NCBI GenBank assembly: GCA_002729275.1
Contig: PBTP01000034.1
Coordinates: 38,505-49,115, forward strand
DNA: 10,611 bases
Source of the DNA: Roseibacillus sp.
Lineage (GTDB): Bacteria > Verrucomicrobiota > Verrucomicrobiia > Verrucomicrobiales > Akkermansiaceae
Direction: 5' to 3'
In this document: piece by piece, positions 1 to 8,500 of the stretch
Layout of the letters: the number at the start of each line of letters is the position of its first letter
Numbering within the stretch: position 1 is the stretch's first letter
The notes under the pieces: model-generated
The model's input: only the letters and a program-made list of their open reading frames with translations
What the model was told of the DNA's origin: nothing
Databases searched by the model: none
Program-made: the position numbers and the translations under genes

Positions 1-961
1 CCCTGAATTCATTCCGGCGACGCTCTATGGAAAGCAGGAGAGTGTCAGGATTTATGTCCTCGATGGGGAGGGGGGCGTCAGGAGCAAGATTCGCGTAGGC
101 GTTTCCTTGGATGGAAAGCCCAACCAATCCCGAGAGCATATCGTCTTCCCCGACGAGGAATGAGCCGAGGCCAGCGTTACGTCGTCTTGCAATAAAGGCT
201 TCCTCTGGAGAAGCCTGCTCCGCGTAATCCTGAAGATTTCGACTCAGGGTGAGCAGTGGAGCGAGGTGAGGTAAGTCGACGGTGAGCGTGGCGTAGTATG
301 CAGAGGCTGCACGATTGTTGCCCGTCGCGCCAAGGGTCTCAGTGAGGGCAATCAATGACTCGGAGGTAAAGGTCTGGAACCTTTTAGGATGATCGACTTT
401 TCCAAGAATCTCTAGAGCTGGGTTCTTGGTCTCATATTCCCAGGTGAGTGCTGCAAGGAGATATGATGCAAGCGAGTTATCAGGTTGGGCCTCCTGAAGT
501 TGCCGGGCCCATTGAATCCGATCGTCGTCGGGGAAGTCATCACGCGAGGCAAGGGCAAAGAGAATATGCGGGTTGGAGGGTTCTCGGATAATCGCTGCCC
601 TCATGAGATTGGGGTCTTGCAGAATCATCCCTGCAGCAAGATACCCTTCGGCCGGGTGACCTTGGTTGGCGAGGTGGGTATCAAGCTCTGACCGTGTGGG
701 AAGCTTGACGCCTGTGAGAGCGAGGAGTTCCTCAAGACTGTCGGCCCCTGGGATCTCGTTGAGGCCTTGATGAAATAAGGCAGAGTGGTTGGATTCGGCA
801 ACTGATGCAGGGTGCCGGGTTGATTTGCGAAATGGACTTGAGAGCTGAGCGCTATCCTTGGATTCATGAACCACATGCTTTGAGGCGTCTGAGATGCAGA
901 GCAGGACGATAAGCCCTCCTGCGAGGGCTGCTCCCAGATGCGTAAGAAGAGGCTTGCTCAC
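1..961 (-). CDS. Hypothetical N-terminally anchored/exported protein, 3' end missing (runs off left edge)
   Basis: I do not recognise this family. Reading the minus strand from a GTG at 961-959 gives 320 uninterrupted codons to the window edge. The GTG overlaps the TGA stop of the upstream protease gene (GTGA), a typical sign of translational coupling, which supports this start; there is no clear Shine-Dalgarno sequence. The N-terminus (MSKPLLTHLG, then AALAGGLIVLLCIS) has a positive residue followed by a hydrophobic stretch at about residues 9-24, so it is a signal anchor or signal peptide. The Cys is preceded by Leu, so it is not a canonical lipobox. The rest is soluble and mostly helical in character, with Ala/Leu-rich segments around residues 105-260 (for example ESLIALTETLGATGNNRAAS) that resemble tetratricopeptide-like helix pairs. 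That resemblance is impressionistic. It is probably co-transcribed with the M48 protease. A periplasm-facing scaffold or partner is possible but unproven. Confidence 0.8.
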   Translation of the reverse strand, partial: MSKPLLTHLGAALAGGLIVLLCISDASKHVVHESKDSAQLSSPFRKSTRHPASVAESNHSALFHQGLNEIPGADSLEELLALTGVKLPTRSELDTHLANQGHPAEGYLAAGMILQDPNLMRAAIIREPSNPHILFALASRDDFPDDDRIQWARQLQEAQPDNSLASYLLAALTWEYETKNPALEILGKVDHPKRFQTFTSESLIALTETLGATGNNRAASAYYATLTVDLPHLAPLLTLSRNLQDYAEQASPEEAFIARRRNAGLGSFLVGEDDMLSGLVGLSIQGNAYANLAPDAPLPIEDINPDTLLLSIERRRNEFR

Positions 962-2235
962 GCGGTCGAGCCCGGTGGGAGCTTCCGGAGGGTGTGAATC
1001 CGGACCAGAACAGGGGGATGAGAATAATCAAGCAGAACGCGGAATCGGTGTGGCGTGAGATTTGACAGGTTGTCCGCGGAAAGTTTCTTCAAGGCCGTAA
1101 TTAGATGTTCTGGGGTCCGCTGTGCCCCTGCGGCATAGGCGTCAGCCTCGAACTCGTGTTTACGGGACCAAGCATTAAGGAAGACGCCGAGGAAGCGGCT
1201 GACCGGGCTGAAGAGAATGCCAAAAAAGACAAGCCCAGCGTGAGGTGAGATGTTTTCTGCTGGGATGCCAAACGCGGCGAAGAGCTGGCGGGAGAAGCTG
1301 CCCTCAGGGTCAATTAGCTGGCCGAGAAGATAGAACAGGATCGCAAATTGAGCGAGAGAGAGAACGATCCGCTGAATAATATGCTTCCGTTTAAAGTGTC
1401 CGATTTCATGGGCCAGGACGGCTACGAGTTCTTCGGTCGAGTGGTTTTCGACAAGAGTGTCGTAGAGGGCGATTTTCTTATTCTTACCAAAACCCATAAA
1501 AAACGCGTTGGATTTTGCGGAGCGTCTGGATCCATCCATGATCGTGATTTCGGTGAGAGGGAATTCACACTCTTCCGCCATGTCATAGATGGCGCCCTTC
1601 AACGATCCCTCCTCCATGGGCTCAAATTTATTGAAGAGTGGCATGATCAGTGAGGGAGCAAGGTAAGTGATCGCCAGAATAAAGATGCTGAAGGCGAGCC
1701 ACGCCCAGAGCCATGCGTTGGGAACGTTTTGGAAGATGAGGAGGATGGCGGCAAGAAGAGGTGCGCCAATAAGAGCTGTGAGAAGAACGGTTTTGAGCTG
1801 ATCCATCACGAAGGTAGATCGTGTGGTCTTGTTGAAACCGAAACGCGCTTCCAGGACGAAGGTGGCGTAGATTGTTAGTGGCAGGCTGAGAATGTAATTT
1901 CCAAGAAGGAGGCCGAAGACATAGATTAGGCCAGAGAAGACTCCTCCGAGGCCGAGGGAACGGGTGCACGAGTCCCACCACGCGAATCCACCGAACAACC
2001 AGAAGGACAATAGAATCGTCAGCGAGGCAATTGAGGAAAGGATTCCAAAGCGCGATGTGGCCCGGGTATATTCCTGAGATTCGGAATACTTCTCGGGATT
2101 ATAAATGTCGATGAATTCCTCGGGGAGTTCCTGCTTGAGGGACCCAAGGGTGAGAATCGTCGCGATAAAGTCCAAATTCCAGAGAAGAAGGAGAGCGATG
2201 ATGAGCAGGATGGCTACGGTATTGAACTCAGGCAT
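958..2235 (-). CDS. M48A (Ste24/CAAX-protease-type) membrane zinc metalloprotease
   Basis: An integral membrane zinc endopeptidase of the Ste24 family. It begins with a hydrophobic helix (AILLIIALLLLWNLDFIA), has further membrane helices, and carries the Peptidase_M48_N signature 'ARFGFNKTT'. The zinc-binding HExxH is HEIGH at residues 276-280 (numbered from the ATG at 2235; nucleotides 1396-1410). The family's third ligand should be the first Glu of the ExxAD motif in HEFEADAYA (E361). The block 'FFMGFGKNKKIALYDTL' before HEIGH is highly typical of Ste24. At 425 residues it matches the usual family length of about 410-430. The frame stays open to a TTG at 2286 (442 residues), but the ATG places the first helix close to the N-terminus, as in homologues, so I prefer it. 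No strong ribosome-binding site precedes either start. Bacteria lack the eukaryotic prenylation pathway, so a role in membrane or envelope protein turnover is inferred from the family. The stop overlaps the next gene by GTGA. Confidence 0.93.
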   Translation of the reverse strand: MPEFNTVAILLIIALLLLWNLDFIATILTLGSLKQELPEEFIDIYNPEKYSESQEYTRATSRFGILSSIASLTILLSFWLFGGFAWWDSCTRSLGLGGVFSGLIYVFGLLLGNYILSLPLTIYATFVLEARFGFNKTTRSTFVMDQLKTVLLTALIGAPLLAAILLIFQNVPNAWLWAWLAFSIFILAITYLAPSLIMPLFNKFEPMEEGSLKGAIYDMAEECEFPLTEITIMDGSRRSAKSNAFFMGFGKNKKIALYDTLVENHSTEELVAVLAHEIGHFKRKHIIQRIVLSLAQFAILFYLLGQLIDPEGSFSRQLFAAFGIPAENISPHAGLVFFGILFSPVSRFLGVFLNAWSRKHEFEADAYAAGAQRTPEHLITALKKLSADNLSNLTPHRFRVLLDYSHPPVLVRIHTLRKLPPGSTA

Positions 2236-2400
2236 GGCCAGGGTGGAGGTTTCCGAGGGTTTAGCCCGGTCAAGCGATTGAGGCAAGAACAGCTCAAAGC
2301 GACCTGAGATTTGATCTTCGGGGGCCTACAGGGCTCTTGTTCTTCAGGTAAGGTTGGACTGTGTCTGGGGGGCGGTCGTGGACGCGGGTTGCAGCTTCTC

Positions 2401-2420
2401 AGATCGAAACGTTCGATTCT
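2401..2420. promoter_or_regulatory. Inverted repeat, possible operator
   Basis: The sequence AGATCGAAACGTTCGATTCT contains perfect 6-base arms, ATCGAA and TTCGAT, around an ACG centre. The symmetry extends to AGA/TCT if one extra base on the right arm is allowed. It lies mid-way in a divergent intergenic region, a common place for a dimeric regulator's site. No regulator gene is in the window and the repeat is short, so chance occurrence cannot be excluded. Confidence 0.3.
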
Positions 2421-2537
2421 AACCGGGGAGATAACCCACGAGGGGGAGCAGGTGAGTGGTAATGGCATGTTCGGGCGCGATGTAATGGTGGCTATTGGTT
2501 GTGCAGCTCCCATGATTTTGGTGTATCCTTTTTGAAC

Positions 2538-2557
2538 AGGGGGAGTCGTGCCCCCCC
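2538..2557 (+). promoter_or_regulatory. G5/C7 hairpin overlapping a Shine-Dalgarno-like sequence before the giant gene
   Basis: AGGGGGAG at 2538-2545 is the only purine-rich, Shine-Dalgarno-like stretch upstream of the ATG at 2567, but it lies 21 bases away, further than the usual 5-10. Its five Gs can pair with five of the seven Cs at 2551-2557 across a 7-base loop (AGTCGTG). If the hairpin forms, it would hide the purine tract and bring the 5' side closer to the start. Whether it regulates translation is inference. Confidence 0.3.
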
Positions 2558-2566
2558 AGTGACCCG

Positions 2567-5500
2567 ATGGAAACCCCCAGCCGCCGAAGAGTCTTATCCC
2601 GCTTTCCCGCGATTTGGGTCAGTGGGGTTCAGTCTCTTCTATTTACCGTCGCGGCAGTCGCTGTTCCGGTCGCGGTAGACGATCGCTACCAGGTCACTGA
2701 GGACCTCGTCCTTAATACTCAATCTGGACCTCTTATCTCAACGGATCTCGATAGTAATAACGACACGATTAATCCGTCTTTTGATGGAGAGTGGGACTAT
2801 CTCGACCAGCTGGAGAACCAGCTTGGAGCAGGGATGAGTTACCCCGTGGATGGATTGGGAAGAGGTTGGACGAGTGTCGATTTTGAGGTGGGTTCATCCA
2901 CTGTTGGTCCATGGGGCTCGGGAGCACTCCCCCTGCAGGGAGGAGTGGTGCAGGCCTTCCCAGCTGCAACTCCGAATCTTCTGCTTGGTATCGGCGACGG
3001 ACCAAACGGTCAGAATTTGGTAACTACCTACCTTTTTAGAAATACCTTCACTCTGAGCGCGGAGGAGGTCAGTGAAGAAAAGTGGATTGCCAATCTTGCG
3101 GTTGACGATGGTTGTGTGATTTTTATCAATGGAGTCGAGGTGGGTTCGGTTTTTATGCCGAATGGGGCGATCGATTCGGATACTCTGGCCTCTAACAGCG
3201 ATGAATCGTCTTACTTCGCCATTGAGCTCGATGTTGCCGGCGTTCTGAGGCAAGGGCAGAACACCATTGCGGTAGAAGTTCACCAAGCAAATCTCGGAAG
3301 CTCCGATGTGGGCTTCGATTTAGGTCTTGAGGGGGGCGGTGGAGCCTCTGGAGGGTTTGTGTTCTCAGATGACGTGTTTGGGACGACTCAGCCGGAATAT
3401 GCGGCTGGCGCGCTCGATCCTGCGGGCGGCTTCGCGGGTTCAGGGCTTCGGATTACTGTCGGGGGTTTGGACAACCGGTTCGTTCCCGGACCTCATGCCA
3501 CCTCTGGAGCTTTTACCCAGAGCTTTACGATTGCGGCCTCTGCATCGGTTCAAATTGATTTCAGATATAGGCTGGTTAATTCTGACCCTCTGGAAGCGAG
3601 TGAGTTCGGTGAGGCGGTTTTGGAGGTTGATGGGATACGCTACGGTAGTGACACGGATGACTCTCTCGTTCGAATCAGCAATGGTGGAGATTCGGGGTGG
3701 AGGTCTGCAAGCTTCATCCTGCCTCTGGAAGCCGGTAGTCATACCATTGCGCTTGGTGCCTACAGTGGTGGAACTAGTCGGGGAAATGAGGTTATTAATG
3801 TTTATTTTGATGATGTCCTTGTGCAGCAGGGGGATGGCGCGATTGGCGGTGTTCTGAGTAACGACTCTGTTGGCAGTGAGCCAGTGGTGAGGGTGATCAC
3901 TCCTCCGGTGAATGGAGACGTGAACATGGCTGAAAGTGGAGTGTTTCTCTACATTCCTGACCCGAATTTCTTCGGCATAGACCGGTTTACATATGAAGTC
4001 TCCGATGTTGCTGGAGTTTCCGACGAGGCCGAGGTGGTTATTGAAGTCGTGCCGGTGAATGACGCTCCGGTTGCGATCCCTGAGAGCTTTGTGCTTGATG
4101 AGGATGAGCTGCTTGTTGTCGACACTGCCGCCAACAGTATACTTGCGAATGACGAGGATCTTGAGGGAGAAGTGTTGTCGGCGATTCTCGACGAGGGGGT
4201 AAGGCATGGGACTCTGTCCCTTGATGCAAGTGGTCTCTTTACCTATGCGCCGGAGGAAAACTTTTTTGGAACTGACTCCTTCAGCTACAGGGTGAGTGAC
4301 GGGGTGTTTGAGTCTGCGCCTGTTATGGTCACTCTGCTGGTTGGTCCGAGTCCTGATCCTCCAGTTGCCAGAGATGATCTTTTCGAGGTCGGGGAGAATG
4401 TTGCTCTCGAAGCGATTGCAGAGGGTGGCGCGCAAAGTGGCGAGCAGGGTGTAGTCCCATACGGAGCAGAGTGGAAGTATGATGATAGCGGGTCTGATCT
4501 CGGCGAGGCATGGCGGGCTCCCGATTTTGATGATTCCCAGTGGGCTAGTGGTCCCGCTGAGCTGGGTTATGGTGATGATGACGAAAGCACCGAGGTTGGG
4601 TTTGGGGGAAATCCCAGAAACAGGAACCCAACTACCTATTTCCGGCATACCTTTACGGTAGATGCGGTGAATTCGATCATCGGATCAAGGTGTCGCGTTT
4701 TTCGGGATGATGGGATCGTGGTCTATCTTAACGGGATAGAGGTTGGTCGGGACAATATCGGGGCAAACCCTTCTTATGAAGACTTCGCCAGCAGCGCTGA
4801 GGACGATGGGAACCTGGAGATTGAGCTATCGCCGGTTTCTCCAGATCTATTCGTGGAGGGAGAAAATACCCTTGCGGTGGAGATCCACCAGGGCGATCGG
4901 CAAAGCTCGGATATCAGTTTCAACCTCGAGCTTGAGATCACGAGAGCTCGGAGATCCGGTCTCCTTGCAAATGACCTGGACCTCGATCAAGCAGGGCTTG
5001 TCGCGGTCCTCGAAAGTGGGCCTGCCAATGGTGTGGTTAACCTCGATGAAACCGGAGCCTTTACTTACACGCCTGCACTTAACTTCGAGGGAGAGGATCA
5101 ATTTACGTATCGGGCTCTCAATCAGGAGGGAGCTTCGATTGGGGTTGTTACTATCAATGTGATCCCAGGGGCAAATGACATTCCCGAAACGGAGCCAGAC
5201 GTCTATCAGTTATCGGAAGATGTGGAGTATTTCCGTAGCTCTGAGGAGGGTGTGCTGTCGAACGACATTGATCCCGATGGGGATCTAATTCAGGCGGCAC
5301 TTGTCGAAACGACTGCCCATGGAGAGCTCTTGTTTAACGAAGATGGGTCGTTTTCTTACGCTCCACGTCGCGATTATTTCGGTCCGGACTCCTTCGCCTA
5401 TACGGTCTCTGACGGCATATCCGTATCGCCAGCGGAAATCGTTATTCTGAGCGTAAGTAATGTGCCGGACGCTCCTGCGGCTGTTGAGGACGCCTACGCG

Positions 5501-8500
5501 ACAGATCCCGGGGATTCAATCATCGTGGATGAACAGGATGGGGTGCTCTCTAACGATTACGATCCGGATCAGTCGGCTCTGGAAGCTGTGCTGGTCACTG
5601 GGGTTGCGAGTGGGGAGCTGGTCTTGAGCCCTAACGGCGCTTTTTTCTATCGTCCGGCAGATGCAAGTCCGGGTCTGGTGTCGTTTACTTATCGGGCGAG
5701 TGATGGGGCTCTGTCATCACCGGTGACGACGGTGCGGATTTATCTGGATCAGGCTCCTCAAGGTCTTCCTGATGACTACGTGATATCAGAGGACACTCCT
5801 CTCGAGGTTGCAAGTGATCAAGGAGTGCTGGCTAATGATGGTGATGCAGAGGGGGACCCTCTGACCGCAGTTCTGCTTTCACCAGCTTCGCATGGGGCCT
5901 TGGATCTGCGGGTGGATGGGTCCTTTAGCTATGCGCCGGAGGCGAATTTTGAGGGGCCGGATTCCTTCCGTTATGTAGCGGCCGGGGGCGCGCGCTCTTC
6001 GGAGCCGGTAGTGGTCCGGATCGTTGTGTCAGAGGTAAATGATCCTCCCGTGACAAGAGAGGATTACTACCTGGCGATCGCCGACCAGGAGCTGCAGATT
6101 GAACCCGAGAGCGGCCTTCTCCGGAATGACACCGATGTGGATAGTCTCTCGCTGATGGTATCGGTGACCAGGGCGCCTGCTCATGGGGAGCTGCTCATGA
6201 ATGAGGATGGCTCATTTTCCTACATGCCTTCCCCGGGCTTTTCTGGAAGTGACAGTTTTACTTACAGGGTTAGCGATGGTTCCCTTTATTCCGGACCGGA
6301 AACTGTAACCATTCAGGTTGGAGGAGCTTCCGATGCGATCGTGATCAATGAGATCATGTATCACCCCGAGAGTGGGGCTGCTGGTCAGGAATTTATTGAG
6401 TTGCTCAACGTTGGCGACGGGCCGGTTAGTGTCGAAGGCTGGGAGTTCACAAGTGGGGTCGGAATGGTGCTTCCAGATCTTTCTATCCCGGCCGGGGGGC
6501 TGCTGGTCGTGGCTGCAGATACACAGGAATTCGTTTCCTTCTACGGAGCGGTTGACCTTCTTGTCGGTGGTTGGAGTGGCTCCCTGAGTAATCGAGGTGA
6601 GAGGATCCGTCTGGTGGATGAGAAAGGAGAGCCGGTTGATGAGGTGTCGTATTATGATCAGGGAGACTGGGCCGAAAGAACAAGGGTGACAGATACTGGA
6701 GAGCCGGGGTGGGTATGGGAAGCAAGACATGATGGTAGAGGTGAGTCACTCGAACTCGTTTATCCGGCTCTTACCAATCGGTCAGGGCAGAATTGGAGTG
6801 CGAGCGAGGGGGGGGCTACGCCTGGAGTGGCGAACTCTGCAGCCTTGGAGGAAAGCGGGGTAGCGCCTTTAATTCTGGACGTTGGGCACAGCCCCCTTGT
6901 TCCGAGTTCGACTGATCCGGTAACGATTCGCGCCAGACTGAATGATACCACAGTCCTGGGGATTTCGGTGAAGGTGTTTTACAGAATTTCCTCGCTGGAT
7001 CCTGAGGGTTTCACGGAGGCGGTGATGTCAGACGATGGTTTGCATAATGACGGAGCAGCAGGCGATGGGGTGTTTGGAGTTGTCCTGCCGGCAATGAATG
7101 ACCAGGAGATCGTTGAGTTCTATCTGTCAGCGAATGATGGATCGAACGTCAGGACATGGCCTGCCCCCTCTGATGTAGGACAGGTAGCGAATCTCCATTA
7201 TCAAGTCGACGATGCTCCCAATCCCCCGGGAGAAGGTGTCTACCGCTTGATCATGACGGCCTCGGAAAACCGGGCTTTCAACCGTATCGATCGGGATTCG
7301 AACGCGCAGCATCACTGTACTCTTCTGGCTGATGACTGCAGCGGTCCGGTGGTGCGGTATCAATGTGGGGTCCGGGTTCGGGGCGCAAGTAGCAGACAGG
7401 ATACTCCCCCGCCGATGAGGTTGAACCTTCCCAGGGACCGTAAGTGGAATGGAGAGAGCCAGTTAAATCTCAATACCCAGTTTACGTGGCTTCAGTTCAT
7501 TGGGATGAAGCTTTTCCAGGCGAGTGATCTTCCGGCGCCGGACAGCAAACGGATTGCGCTGCGGAGGAACGGACAGGATCTCGCCCAGGATACGGAAGAG
7601 GATTATGGAAGCTTTGTGCATCTGCAGCCCCTGAATTCTGAGTTCATTGATGATAAGTTGCAGGATGATGCGCAGGGCAACCTCTACAAGAAGGTGCGAC
7701 CAGATGTGAACTGGGCTTATCGAGCCGGTAATCTCGAGCGGTATGCCAGAGACGGATGGGGAAAGCAGACAAACGAGTCGGAGGACGATTGGGCGGACCT
7801 CGATGAGTTCCTCCGTGTCATGAACCAGGCCGACACCCAGCCTGACTATATCGACCAGGTTGAAGCTGTTGCAAATCTGGACCAGTGGATGCGTTGGTTC
7901 GCGGTTGAGACTCTCATCGCAAACGGGGAAACCAATGCAAGTAACGGCACTGATGACGATTACAGCATGTATCGAGGTGGTCTTGATCCGAGGTTTCAGT
8001 TCATACCCCACGATCTGGATACAATACTTGGAAGGGGTGATGGCTCCAGAATTACGGATCCGGAGCATACCTTGTTCGACATGACGCTATCGGGGGAGTC
8101 TCTGGGCCCGCTGATTCCGCTTTTTGAAGAACCGACGATCAGGGTTCGCTACTTTGAGGCCCTTCGTAATCTGATAGGCACTAGTTTCTCCAAGCAAAGA
8201 TTCGATGCGCTTGTAATCAATCACCTTGGTGGGTGGGTGCCCTCCGGGGTTCTCGATGACGTGATTGATTTTATGGATGCCCGCCGTGCCTTCGTTCGGG
8301 AAACCGTTGACAGAGAGCTTGGAGGTGCGCCTCCCATGCTTGAGCCTGCCACCCTGATTGCGGAGGAGTCTCCTCGTGGCACGCTGTATCTGAGTGAGCT
8401 TCTCGTATTAAACGAGTCATCGCATGAGGTCGACGGGCGGTTTCCTGATTATATCGAGCTGGCAAACTCCGGGGTGAGTCGTTCGCTCGCAGGCTATTCT

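Larger units (their letters stand above)
2236..2566. other. Divergent intergenic region between the protease gene and the giant surface-protein gene
   Basis: These 331 bases separate two divergently transcribed genes, so promoters for both should lie here. I see no consensus sigma-70 promoter. The best plus-strand match is TTGTGC (2499-2504) with a 19-base spacer to TATCCT (2524-2529), which is poor. Two symmetric elements stand out: an inverted repeat at 2401-2420 and a G5/C7 pair at 2539-2557. Short open frames on both strands here lack ribosome-binding sites and recognisable protein character, and I do not treat them as genes. If the protease gene starts at TTG 2286 instead of ATG 2235, the gap is 280 bases. 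Confidence 0.6.
2672..6322 (+). repeat. Seven tandem cadherin-like (VCBS/Cadherin_5-type) repeats within the giant protein
   Basis: Seven units of roughly 95-100 residues, counted without inserts, start near residues 36, 502, 600, 874, 971, 1067 and 1162. Each carries a GVLxND-type turn (SILAND in repeat 2, GLLRND in repeat 7), usually an HGxL or related strand, a GxFxYxP strand, and an SFxYxxSDG-type strand (FRYVAAGG in repeat 6). Most end in NDAP/NDPP-like linkers. Asp and Asn at the unit boundaries fit interdomain calcium binding known for cadherin-like folds. The repeats are diverged in sequence and not near-identical at DNA level, so recent expansion or slippage is unlikely. Repeat 5 is the most degenerate, with 'DPDQSALEAV' in place of the D.DGD.L motif. 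Confidence 0.8.

Noticed and set aside
625..876. Minus-strand frame starting at an ATG, 83 codons
   Set aside because: It lies in a different frame from the 320-codon open frame starting at GTG 961, which has a signal sequence and continues to the window edge.
2236..2286. TTG start for the protease at 2286
   Set aside because: It would add 17 polar residues before the first membrane helix, which Ste24 homologues usually lack, and no Shine-Dalgarno supports it. The ATG at 2235 is preferred, but TTG is not excluded.
2214..2535. Overlapping short frames on both strands in the divergent intergenic region
   Set aside because: Proline/arginine- or glycine-rich translations without domains, no ribosome-binding site, and overlap with the protease 5' end on one side.
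3440..4648. A 402-codon open frame on the minus strand inside the giant gene
   Set aside because: It is fully antisense to the clear cadherin-like/galactose-binding coding frame. Its translation shows no domain, membrane or signal pattern, is rich in Arg, Asn, Ile and His, and has no ribosome-binding site. Long antisense frames arise by chance opposite a biased coding frame.
2672..6322. DNA-level tandem repeat or recombination hotspot in the cadherin-like region
   Set aside because: The repeats are recognisable only at protein level; their nucleotide sequences are well diverged and show no long identical blocks.
7463..8068. A 201-codon minus-strand frame opposite the CotH domain
   Set aside because: It is a shadow of the CotH coding frame, whose motifs are unambiguous on the plus strand. 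The antisense product has no recognisable features.
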